NCBI RefSeq assembly: GCF_000185845.1
Contig: NZ_GL629647.1
Coordinates: 128,399-169,224 of the forward strand
Direction of reading: 5' to 3'
Length of the DNA stretch: 40,826 bases
Source: Segatella salivae DSM 15606
GTDB taxonomy: Bacteria > Bacteroidota > Bacteroidia > Bacteroidales > Bacteroidaceae
Below the pieces are notes generated by a model. It worked only from the letters and a program-made list of their open reading frames with translations. It was not told the origin of the DNA and ran no database searches. Below are positions 24,539 to 32,224 of the stretch, in pieces. The position numbers and the translations under genes are program-made. Every line of letters begins with the position of its first letter. Positions within the stretch are counted from its first letter, which is position 1.

Positions 24539-24885
24539 GTTTCCGCGCCACGCGGAAGCATGAAAATTTGCTTTTTGGCGTTTCTGCGCCACGCGGAAGT
24601 ATGAAAAATTGTTTTTTGGCGTTTTTGCGCCACGCGGAAGCATGAAAAATTGCTTTTTGGTGCTTGATACGTTGTATCTACGATGAAAAATTACTTTTTG
24701 GTGTTAGATACGTTGTATCTGCGATGAAAAATTACTTTTTGGTGTTAGATACGTTGTATCTACGATGAAAATTTGCTTTTTGGTGCTTGATACGTTGTAT
24801 CTACGATGAAAATTTGCTTTTTGGTGCTTGATACGTTGTATCTGCGATGAAAATTTGCTTTTTGGTGCTTGATACGTTGTATCTA
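24539..24885 (+). repeat. 41-bp palindromic repeat array C, eight units plus a partial
   Basis: Units start at 24539, 24580, 24621, 24662, 24703, 24744, 24785, 24826 and 24867, all 41 bp apart; the last is cut after 19 bp. Three GC-type units come first (TTCCGCG, then TTCTGCG and TTTTGCG, all against CGCGGAA), then six AT-type units. Four AT-type units start GCTTGATAC, which makes one T:T mismatch in the stem. The order of types matches array B. Confidence 0.95.
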
Positions 24886-24972
24886 ATCATAAAATGCCCT
24901 TTGTGGACTTGTGGTACTCCTTAGCGGCATGAAAAACTTTGTTTTAAATTCTTTTTTCTCCCGATATAACAT

Positions 24973-24980
24973 TACCTTTG
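24973..24980 (+). promoter_or_regulatory. Probable -7 element for the penicillin-binding protein gene
   Basis: TACCTTTG fits the Bacteroidota -7 consensus. The -33 region about 20 bp upstream is T-rich (TTTTTT) without a clean TTTG. The start codon follows after about 68 bp. Confidence 0.55.
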
Positions 24981-25048
24981 TGATGGTTAATCGGTGGATA
25001 GCTACTGATTTTTAAGTTTCAAAGTTTCTTAGTTAAAAAGATATCACG

Positions 25049-27361
25049 ATGAGAAAAGCTTTTGTTCACTTTCTATGGGGGACATTGATTATATTGGTGT
25101 GCGGAGCAGCGCTTGCCTTTACAGCCATTTGGAATGGTTGGATTGGTTATATGCCTCCTGTAGAAGATTTGCAAAATCCTATTAATAGGTTTGCATCACA
25201 GGTTTATTCTTCGGATGGAAGGGTGATTGGTACATACAATCTCAATAAAGAAAACAGAATTATCATTCCTTATAGCCGCATCTCAAAACATTTGGTTGAT
25301 GCTTTGGTGGCAACAGAAGATGAACGTTTTTATGAGCATAGCGGAATTGATTTTATTGCTTTGGGGCGTGCCATTGTCAAGAGAGGAATGCTGGGCCAGG
25401 CTTCAGCAGGTGGCGGTTCGACCATCACTCAGCAGCTTGCGAAACAATTGTATTCTGCGCAGGTGCACAATACGTTGGAACGAATGTTACAGAAGCCCAT
25501 AGAGTGGGTGATAGCTGTGAAACTTGAACGTAATTATACAAAGGAAGAGATTATCGCTTTGTATTTGAATTATTTTGATTTCTTGCATAATGCGGTAGGT
25601 ATTAAGACGGCAGCAAATACTTATTTTAATAAGGAAGCTAAGGATTTGGATGTTGACGAGTCGGCTATGCTTATAGGTCTTTGTAAGAATCCGTCACTTT
25701 TTAATCCTGTGAGATTCCCAGAGCGCGCGCGTAATCGTCGGAATGTCGTTTTAGGTCAGATGTTGAAAGCTGGTTATTTGTCGAGGTCACAATATGATGA
25801 GTATTGTGCTAAGCCAATTGCTTTAAACTTTCGTCGAATTGATCATAAGGATGGAGAGGCAACATATTTCAGAGAGTTCCTTCGTCAGTATATGATGGCC
25901 GAAAAGCCTGATAGGTCGAACTATCCATCTTGGAATAAGGTGCAATATACTTTGGACTCGATAGCCTGGGTTAGTGACCCCTTGTATGGTTGGTGTAACA
26001 AGAATTTCAAGAAAGATGGTACGCCTTATAATATTTACACCGATGGTTTGAAGATTACAACGACAATCGACAGCCACATGCAACAATTTGCAGAAGAATC
26101 GGTATATGGTCATGTGACAAAATTCTTGCAGCCAGCCTTTAATAAGGCTAATCGAAGTAAGAAGAATGCTCCGTTTACATCTTCGTTGACTTTGGCTCAG
26201 TTGCGTTCGATTTTGAATCGAAATATGTATCAGAGTGAGCGCTATCGTAATATGAAAGCTCAAGGTGCAAGTGAGCAAGAGATTCGCGCTGCCTTTCATC
26301 GTCCGGTTGAGATGACCATTTTCACCTATCATGGTGACATTGACACGGTGATGACTCCAATGGACTCAATCAAATACTATAAGAGTTTCTTGCGCGCCGG
26401 CTTTATGAGCATGGACCCCAAAACGGGCGCAGTGAAAGCCTATGTGGGAGGTTTGGATTACACACATTTCATGTATGATATGGTTACGGGAGGTCGCCGA
26501 CAGGTTGGTTCTACGATTAAACCATTCTTGTATGCACTTGCCATGGAAAATGGTTTTTCTCCATGTGACATGGCGCCTAATGTACAAAAAACCTATATGG
26601 TAGCAGGCAGACCATGGACTCCGCGTAATGGTTCGCATGCACGCTATGGGCAGATGGTGACGCTTCAGTGGGGCTTGGCAAATAGTAATAACTGGATTTC
26701 AGCCTATTTGATGAGCAAGTTGAACCCTCAGCAGTTTGTATCAACACTTCATGAATTTGGCATCAACAATCCTGACATTCATCCTTCAATGTCACTTTGT
26801 CTCGGTCCGTGCGACGTGAGTGTGGCTGAAATGGTAAGTGCCTATTCTGCATTTGCCAATCATGGAATACGAACAGCACCAATGTTTGTTAGCAAGATTG
26901 AGGATAACGAGGGAAATGTGATTGCAACATTCCAGCCGCGTATGAATGAAGTGATTAGTGCCGAGAGTGCAAACAAGATGCTTGTCTTGTTACAAGGCGT
27001 TGTTGATGGTGGAACAGCAAGTCGACTCCGCTATAAATATCACATGGAAGGACAAATCTGTGGTAAGACAGGTACAACGAATAATAATAGTGATGCTTGG
27101 TTCATAGGTTTTACTCCTCAATTAGTTACTGGTATTTGGGTAGGCGGAGAAGATCGCGATATCCATTTCGATAACATGTCAATGGGGCAGGGTGCAACGA
27201 TGGCATTGCCGATTTGGGCGTATTATATGAAGAAGATTTATCGTGATTCTTCATTGGGTTATAGCAGTAAAGCTACGTTTGGGTTGCCTGAAGGCTTTAA
27301 TCCTTGTGGGAAACAAGATAAAGAAGATGATGATTTCCAAATTGATGATATTTATGAATAG
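25049..27361 (+). CDS. Class A penicillin-binding protein 1A (transglycosylase/transpeptidase)
   Basis: A 770-residue bifunctional peptidoglycan synthase anchored by one N-terminal helix (residues 8-28). The glycosyltransferase (GT51) domain has the catalytic Glu90 in VATEDERFYEHSGID and GGGSTITQQLAKQL. The transpeptidase domain has S488-TIK as the acylated Ser motif, SNN at 546-548 and K673-TG. It polymerises lipid II glycan strands and cross-links peptide stems in the periplasm and is a beta-lactam target. The length is normal and the C-terminus is acidic. Its stop lies inside the start of the TPR gene (8-bp overlap). Confidence 0.95.
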   Translation: MRKAFVHFLWGTLIILVCGAALAFTAIWNGWIGYMPPVEDLQNPINRFASQVYSSDGRVIGTYNLNKENRIIIPYSRISKHLVDALVATEDERFYEHSGIDFIALGRAIVKRGMLGQASAGGGSTITQQLAKQLYSAQVHNTLERMLQKPIEWVIAVKLERNYTKEEIIALYLNYFDFLHNAVGIKTAANTYFNKEAKDLDVDESAMLIGLCKNPSLFNPVRFPERARNRRNVVLGQMLKAGYLSRSQYDEYCAKPIALNFRRIDHKDGEATYFREFLRQYMMAEKPDRSNYPSWNKVQYTLDSIAWVSDPLYGWCNKNFKKDGTPYNIYTDGLKITTTIDSHMQQFAEESVYGHVTKFLQPAFNKANRSKKNAPFTSSLTLAQLRSILNRNMYQSERYRNMKAQGASEQEIRAAFHRPVEMTIFTYHGDIDTVMTPMDSIKYYKSFLRAGFMSMDPKTGAVKAYVGGLDYTHFMYDMVTGGRRQVGSTIKPFLYALAMENGFSPCDMAPNVQKTYMVAGRPWTPRNGSHARYGQMVTLQWGLANSNNWISAYLMSKLNPQQFVSTLHEFGINNPDIHPSMSLCLGPCDVSVAEMVSAYSAFANHGIRTAPMFVSKIEDNEGNVIATFQPRMNEVISAESANKMLVLLQGVVDGGTASRLRYKYHMEGQICGKTGTTNNNSDAWFIGFTPQLVTGIWVGGEDRDIHFDNMSMGQGATMALPIWAYYMKKIYRDSSLGYSSKATFGLPEGFNPCGKQDKEDDDFQIDDIYE

Positions 27362-28028
27362 ATGTCTCACCTTGGCTTTGATGTGGATGATTTCAACGGG
27401 AATCGCTGTGGCGCAGAATTCAAATGCAATGCGTGATAGCCTAAAAGCAGCATCCGATTCTTTGGCTTTCCATCCGGAAAGTGTTGCATTGCGACTGCAA
27501 AAAGCTTCATGGAACGTTCGTCTGCATGAATGGGAGTATGCTAAGGAGGAATACGATAGAGTATTGGCGAAGGATGAAAACAATCCAACAGCACTTTACT
27601 TTCGTGCGTATGTGAATGAGAAATTGTCGCGATATAACTTTGCAAGACAAGATTATGAGCACCTATTATATATAGTGCCTGGTAATTTTGAAGCGCAATT
27701 GGGGCTGGCGTTACTGAATGAAAAGGATAAACATTATACGGAGGCATTTGATGGTATAAATCGTTTAATCAATCAATATCCAGATAGTGCCGTGGCTTAT
27801 GCTGCAAGAGCCAACATGGAGCGAGAACGAAAGATGTATAGTTTGGCTGAGTTTGACTACTCAGAAGCTATAAAGCGATGCCCTAATGAACAAGATTATC
27901 TTCTTTCACGGGCATTCGTTAGAATACAATTAAAGAAGAAAGAAGAAGCTTTAGAAGATTTACGAAGTCTTGAAAAGCTCGGAGTTTCAAGAGTGGCTTT
28001 GAAAGAGTTCTATGATAAAGTAAAATAA
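27354..28028 (+). CDS. Secreted TPR-repeat protein
   Basis: I start at the ATG at 27354, which overlaps the penicillin-binding protein stop as ATGAATAG and gives a clean signal peptide (MNRCLTLALMWM to about AVAQ, residue 21). An upstream frame from 27243 would place 37 shadow residues before it. The 224-residue product then has about five TPR-like helix pairs (LRLQKASWNVRLHEWEYAKE, PTALYFRAYVNEKLSRYNFA, AYAARANMERERKMYSLAEF, DYLLSRAFVRIQLKKKEEAL). It should act as a periplasmic protein-protein scaffold; overlap with the penicillin-binding protein gene hints at a cell-wall partner, which is inference. Confidence 0.8.
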   Translation: MNRCLTLALMWMISTGIAVAQNSNAMRDSLKAASDSLAFHPESVALRLQKASWNVRLHEWEYAKEEYDRVLAKDENNPTALYFRAYVNEKLSRYNFARQDYEHLLYIVPGNFEAQLGLALLNEKDKHYTEAFDGINRLINQYPDSAVAYAARANMERERKMYSLAEFDYSEAIKRCPNEQDYLLSRAFVRIQLKKKEEALEDLRSLEKLGVSRVALKEFYDKVK

Positions 28029-28067
28029 TAATCCGATTGGAGTAATGATAAATATAATATTAAAGAT

Positions 28068-28952
28068 ATGAAGATAATCCATCCATCCTATGAAATATGG
28101 GCTCAAGAAAAGGGACTTAATGGCATTTATAAGCAAATAGAACGAGCCGGAAGAGTTTGTTACAAGAGTGAGAAGAATGCCTCTGAAGATTCTGCAAAAC
28201 CATTTGTTGAAAAGATGATAGCATCCGATCATACGGCGATGCTTGAACATGGTACGGTATATTTGAAATCAAATTCGGAGTCGCTCATTAATCGCTATGC
28301 TAACAATCGATTTTCGCATATGAATCTGAAAGATGGAGTGGCATATATAACTACTAATCTGAGGGTGCTCGCTGAAAACAAATGGTTGGATGATTTGCAG
28401 TTTGTGTGCGACCCTCTTCCCCTACATGAGCTTCGTATTACTGTTCATTTCACCACTCAAGTTGGTGTTACGCGTGAGTTTAACAGGCATCGTGCCAACT
28501 CTATGGCTGAGCAATCAACACGCTATTGCAATTATAGCAAAGAAAAGTTTGGTGGAGAGATTGCTGTGAATCTTCCTGACTGGGTAATGAAAGAGAGTGA
28601 TTTTAGTGAAAAGGAAGACGCTGCTAATGCTGAATCTCTAACGAAATATTGTGCAGACATTATTGATTCAAAGCCCCAAGAGCAGTGGAGTGCGTTTGAT
28701 TTGTGGCTTTTTGCTAACCTTGCCTGTGAATTTTCATATATGAATTTGATTTCAAAGGGAAAGAAACCTCAAGAAGCTCGTGTTGTATTGCCATTAGATA
28801 CGAATACAGAATTAGTACATACTGCGTTAGTAAGCGATTGGAAACATTTCTTTGATTTGCGCGCTTTAGGTACGACGGGAGCCCCTCATCCTGATGCAAA
28901 GGCAATTGCCTTACCACTCTTTGAGGAGTTTAAGCGTCTAAAACTATTGTAA
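28068..28952 (+). CDS. thyX: FAD-dependent thymidylate synthase
   Basis: A 294-residue flavin-dependent enzyme methylating dUMP to dTMP with methylenetetrahydrofolate and NADPH. The ThyX signature is RHRANSMAEQSTRY, with R140-H141-R142 and Ser150 in the RHRx7S pattern. The C-terminal half carries RVVLPLDTNTELVHTALVSD, where the substrate-side residues lie. The length is a little above the usual 220-270. No thyA is in this window. The gene starts 39 bp after the TPR gene and could share its transcript; two hairpins follow it at 29005 and 29074. Confidence 0.95.
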   Translation: MKIIHPSYEIWAQEKGLNGIYKQIERAGRVCYKSEKNASEDSAKPFVEKMIASDHTAMLEHGTVYLKSNSESLINRYANNRFSHMNLKDGVAYITTNLRVLAENKWLDDLQFVCDPLPLHELRITVHFTTQVGVTREFNRHRANSMAEQSTRYCNYSKEKFGGEIAVNLPDWVMKESDFSEKEDAANAESLTKYCADIIDSKPQEQWSAFDLWLFANLACEFSYMNLISKGKKPQEARVVLPLDTNTELVHTALVSDWKHFFDLRALGTTGAPHPDAKAIALPLFEEFKRLKLL

Positions 28953-29004
28953 TTACGCGGTCATTTGCATCAAAACATCTCTCGTTTAGATAGCTTTTAT
29001 AAAG

Positions 29005-29038
29005 CATTTATATAGGAATGAGTTTCCTAAATGTTTTT
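29005..29038 (+). terminator. Weak terminator after thyX
   Basis: CATTT--AGGAA pairs with TTCCT-AAATG (a 4-nt bulge on the left arm), followed by TTTTT. It lies about 55 bp after thyX. Confidence 0.5.
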
Positions 29039-29073
29039 GTTGAGTAGATATTATATAATGATAGATAAAGAAA

Positions 29074-29105
29074 AATGGAGAAAGTGTTGGCTTTCTCCAT
29101 TTCTT
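29074..29105. terminator. Bidirectional terminator between thyX and the MaoC-like gene
   Basis: AATGGAGAAAG and CTTTCTCCATT form perfect 11-bp arms around TGTTGG. T-rich sequence lies on the plus side and A-rich sequence on the other side, so it can end both convergent transcripts. Confidence 0.85.
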
Positions 29106-29113
29106 TTAATTAC

Positions 29114-29578
29114 TTATTTGAAATAGTAAAGGAAGGTAGCTTCGCCTTCAAGGGCAGGCTTTTTCTCGTTTTCTATTTCAATTTTGAATCCGATTTGTAC
29201 TTTGCAGATACCTCTTAGGTTCTCAATTTGATTGAGCGTTGTTGATAATCTGACACTATTCCCTGTGAGAACAGGTTTACCAAAGCGCATTTTATCCATG
29301 CCATAGTTGACCATCATCTTGAGATTGTTTACCTCAATGATTTGATTCCACATGTAGGGAAGCAATGACAATGTCAAATAACCATGTGCAATAGTACTCT
29401 TATATGGGCTTTCTTTCTTTGCACGTTCTTCATCAATATGAATCCATTGATGGTCTAATGTTGCATCAGCAAAGTCATTAATACGTTTCTGATCAACTTT
29501 AAGCCATTCTGAAACGCCTAAATGTTGGCCTAAATGTGATGCAAACTCTTCGTATGAATTAATTATTAACTTACTCAT
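29114..29578 (-). CDS. MaoC-like (R)-specific enoyl hydratase family protein
   Basis: A 154-residue hot-dog-fold protein. The start at 29578 follows the mutase stop by one base; an alternative frame start at 29593 lies inside that gene. The MaoC hydratase motif is FADATLDHQWIHIDEERAKK (catalytic Asp and His), followed by TIAHGYLTLSL. Such enzymes hydrate trans-2-enoyl-CoA or ACP; the physiological substrate is not evident. Two-gene operon with phosphohexose mutase, which has no obvious metabolic link. The N-terminal SYEEFASHLGQHLGVSEWL is common to the nodN-like subgroup. Confidence 0.88.
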   Translation of the reverse strand: MSKLIINSYEEFASHLGQHLGVSEWLKVDQKRINDFADATLDHQWIHIDEERAKKESPYKSTIAHGYLTLSLLPYMWNQIIEVNNLKMMVNYGMDKMRFGKPVLTGNSVRLSTTLNQIENLRGICKVQIGFKIEIENEKKPALEGEATFLYYFK

Positions 29579-29579
29579 T

Positions 29580-31334
29580 TTAATCTTTGTCAAGTCCTAA
29601 ACTCTTTTTTATTGCGTTGATTTTCTCCATTCCTTGTAGTTCAAGAGCAGCATATTCAGAAGCCTTCTTGATGTCACCTTTCACTTCAAGATAGAACTTA
29701 ATTTTCGGTTCTGTGCCTGAAGGTCTTACACTAACTTTAGTTCCATCGTTGCAGAACCATTGCAGAACATTACTTGTTGCAGGCATGTCGAGCTTTGTCT
29801 TCGAACCATCTTCATGAGTTGTTTCAAGTGTTTGATAGTCTTTCCACAATACAACTTTACTACCACCAAGGTCTTTAGGAGGATTATTTCTGAAGTTTGT
29901 CATCATCTGTTTAATCTCTTCAGCTCCTGTCTTTCCTGGTCGAACAACGTTTACAGTGAACTCTTTTGAGAATCCATATTCCAGATATATATCCATGAGG
30001 ACATCGTAGAGGGTCTTTCCTTTATCTTTTGCCCAAGCGCAAATCTCTGCCAAAAGGCTAATAGCTGAAACGGAATCTTTATCTCGAACAAAATCTTCTG
30101 CAAGGAAACCATAGCTTTCTTCGCCGCCACCAATATATTTCTGCTTTCCTTCAGAGAGTCGAATTTCACGTGCAATCCACTTGAATCCTGTATAGCAGTC
30201 ACGCATTTCTATTCCTGCTTTGTCGGCAACCTTTTTAATAACTTCGGTTGTAACGATGGTCTTAACAATGAAATCAGTTGGTTTTAGCAAACCTTTCGCC
30301 TGACGATTCGTAATGATGTAATAAAGGAAAATCAAACAAGTTTGGTTACCATTAATCAAAACCCATTCGCCCTTGTCATTCTTACAAGCCATTCCTACAC
30401 GATCTGCGTCTGGGTCAGATGCCATTACAATATCTGCATCCAAAGCCTTTGCATCACGTATCGCCAAAGCTAATGCTTCGCCGTTTTCTGGGTTTGGACT
30501 AACAACGGTTGGGAAATCACCACTTCTTTGCATTTGTTCTTTGACGCAATGTACATTGTCAAATCCCCATAGTTTGAGGCTTTGTGGGATTGCCATCATG
30601 CCAGTTCCATGCAAAGGTGTATAGACAATTTTCAAGTCATGATGACGTTTGATGACTTCAGGATCTATACTTAGTGTGTGGATTTCTTTCAAATAAGGTT
30701 CATCAATATCTTTTCCAATGCTCTGAATCAATGAAGGATTGCCCTTGAATTTTACGTCTTCAACCTTTACTTTGTTAACCTCGTCAATGATACCTGTGTC
30801 ATGAGGCGCAAGTACTTGTGCTCCATCTTCCCAATAAGCCTTATAACCATTATACTCTTTTGGGTTGTGGCTGGCGGTGATATTTACGCCGGCTTGACAA
30901 TGTAAGTGTCGAATGGCATAAGAACATTCAGGAGTTGGGCGCATATCATCAAACAAATAAGCCTTTATTCCATTAGCAGAAAAGATATTAGCAACCGTCT
31001 CTGCAAACTTCCGACTGTTGTTTCTGCAGTCATGACAAACAACAACTGCTATGTCTTTCTTACCTTCGAAGTTCTTCTTTAGATAGTTAGCGAAGCCCTG
31101 AGTTGCCATTCCAACCGTGTAGATATTCATGCGGTTAGAACCTGCTCCCATTATACCGCGGAGACCACCTGTACCAAATTCAAGATCTTTATAAAAGCTT
31201 TCAACCAATTCTGTTTTGTCTTCTGCCTTTAATTTTGCTTCAACTTCTTTTCTGGTCTCTTCGTCAAAGGCCGGTGATAACCATTGTTTGGCTTTTGCTT
31301 CACACTGTGAAATTAGTTCTGTGTTATTTGCCAT
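29580..31334 (-). CDS. Phosphoglucomutase/phosphomannomutase
   Basis: A 584-residue alpha-D-phosphohexomutase interconverting hexose 1- and 6-phosphates. The phosphoserine is Ser155 in ITASHNPKEYNGYKAYW, the Mg2+ loop is DPDADRVG near residue 310, the sugar-binding loop GGGEESYG near 405, and the C-terminal phosphate-binding loop SVRPSGTEPKIKFY near 545. The four-domain length matches the long PgcA/YbbT-like group. Whether glucose, mannose or both are used cannot be told from sequence. Divergent from the DUF4491 gene; its promoter includes TAACTTTG at 31374-31381. Confidence 0.95.
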   Translation of the reverse strand: MANNTELISQCEAKAKQWLSPAFDEETRKEVEAKLKAEDKTELVESFYKDLEFGTGGLRGIMGAGSNRMNIYTVGMATQGFANYLKKNFEGKKDIAVVVCHDCRNNSRKFAETVANIFSANGIKAYLFDDMRPTPECSYAIRHLHCQAGVNITASHNPKEYNGYKAYWEDGAQVLAPHDTGIIDEVNKVKVEDVKFKGNPSLIQSIGKDIDEPYLKEIHTLSIDPEVIKRHHDLKIVYTPLHGTGMMAIPQSLKLWGFDNVHCVKEQMQRSGDFPTVVSPNPENGEALALAIRDAKALDADIVMASDPDADRVGMACKNDKGEWVLINGNQTCLIFLYYIITNRQAKGLLKPTDFIVKTIVTTEVIKKVADKAGIEMRDCYTGFKWIAREIRLSEGKQKYIGGGEESYGFLAEDFVRDKDSVSAISLLAEICAWAKDKGKTLYDVLMDIYLEYGFSKEFTVNVVRPGKTGAEEIKQMMTNFRNNPPKDLGGSKVVLWKDYQTLETTHEDGSKTKLDMPATSNVLQWFCNDGTKVSVRPSGTEPKIKFYLEVKGDIKKASEYAALELQGMEKINAIKKSLGLDKD

Positions 31335-31373
31335 AGTCTTAAAGTATGAATTATTTTATAAATTGTTCTCACG

Positions 31374-31381
31374 CAAAGTTA
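31374..31381 (-). promoter_or_regulatory. Probable -7 element for the phosphohexomutase gene
   Basis: Minus-strand TAACTTTG fits TAnnTTTG; no clear TTTG lies 19-20 bp upstream, so the call is tentative. The start codon is about 40 bp downstream. Confidence 0.55.
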
Positions 31382-31454
31382 CACATTTTCAATTAAAAAA
31401 CATCGATTAATATATAATTTTTTTGTAACTTAGCGACCTAAAAGCTATAACATT

Positions 31455-31745
31455 ATGTATTTCACTGGTATAATAATTGCAATTTCTACATTCATGATAA
31501 TAGGCTTATTTCATCCTATTGTCATTAAAACAGAATATTATTTTGGTACAAAACCATGGATTCTATTCCTTATTTCGGGCATCGTCTGTGTGCTTTGTTC
31601 AATGTGTATCTCACATATCATTTGGTCATCTATATTCGGTGTGCTCGGCGCTTCATTCCTTTGGTCGATTGGTGAACTTTTTGAGCAAAAGAAAAGAGTT
31701 GAAAAAGGTTGGTTTCCTCGCAGAGAAAAGAATAAGGTTAAATGA
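31455..31745 (+). CDS. DUF4491 family membrane protein
   Basis: A 96-residue protein with three hydrophobic helices (residues about 3-20, 35-52 and 55-73) and a basic, Lys/Arg-rich cytosolic tail. GLFHPIVIKTEYYFGTKPW and ASFLWSIGELFEQKKRVEKG are typical of DUF4491, a Bacteroidota/Firmicutes family of unknown function. It overlaps the rlmH start by four bases (ATGA), which makes co-translation likely and is why I accept this small gene. Confidence 0.8.
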   Translation: MYFTGIIIAISTFMIIGLFHPIVIKTEYYFGTKPWILFLISGIVCVLCSMCISHIIWSSIFGVLGASFLWSIGELFEQKKRVEKGWFPRREKNKVK

Positions 31746-32212
31746 AAACACTTCTTATTTTAGTGGGGAAAACCATTAATAAACATTTTATTGCAGGCAT
31801 CAACGATTATCGAGAACGCATCGAACATTACATGCCTTTTGATATCACGGTTATCCCTGAGTTGAAGAATACGAAGAAACTCAGTAATGAACAACAAAAG
31901 GAACGCGAGGGAGAGTTAATCTTGTCATGCCTTAAACCTGCAGACACGGTTGTACTGCTTGATGAGCATGGTAAAGAGTTTCGCTCTATTGAATTTGCTG
32001 AATGGTTACAAAAAGAACAGCATACTGCCCGCCGTCTTGTTTTCGTAATAGGTGGTCCGTATGGATTTTCAGCAGCAATGTATCAACGGGCAAATGAAAA
32101 ACTCTCATTGTCACGCATGACATTTAGCCATCAAATGGTTCGTCTCATCTTCACAGAACAACTTTATCGTGCATGTACTATCATCAAAGGTGAACCTTAT
32201 CACCATGAATAG
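31742..32212 (+). CDS. rlmH: 23S rRNA pseudouridine-1915 N3-methyltransferase
   Basis: A 156-residue SPOUT-class enzyme that methylates pseudouridine 1915 in helix 69 of 23S rRNA on assembled ribosomes. The knot-forming motifs are LLDEHGKEFRSIEFAEWL, FVIGGPYGFS and the C-terminal SLSRMTFSHQMVRLIFTEQL-YRA, all canonical. Length exact for the family. Its stop is 12 bp from the convergent stop of the ATP-grasp-like gene, with no obvious terminator between. Confidence 0.96.
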   Translation: MKTLLILVGKTINKHFIAGINDYRERIEHYMPFDITVIPELKNTKKLSNEQQKEREGELILSCLKPADTVVLLDEHGKEFRSIEFAEWLQKEQHTARRLVFVIGGPYGFSAAMYQRANEKLSLSRMTFSHQMVRLIFTEQLYRACTIIKGEPYHHE

Positions 32213-32224
32213 CGTTTTCGAACA

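Noticed and set aside
21443..24885. Insertion sequence or transposon carrying the repeats
   Set aside because: No transposase, terminal inverted repeats or target duplications are visible around any copy.
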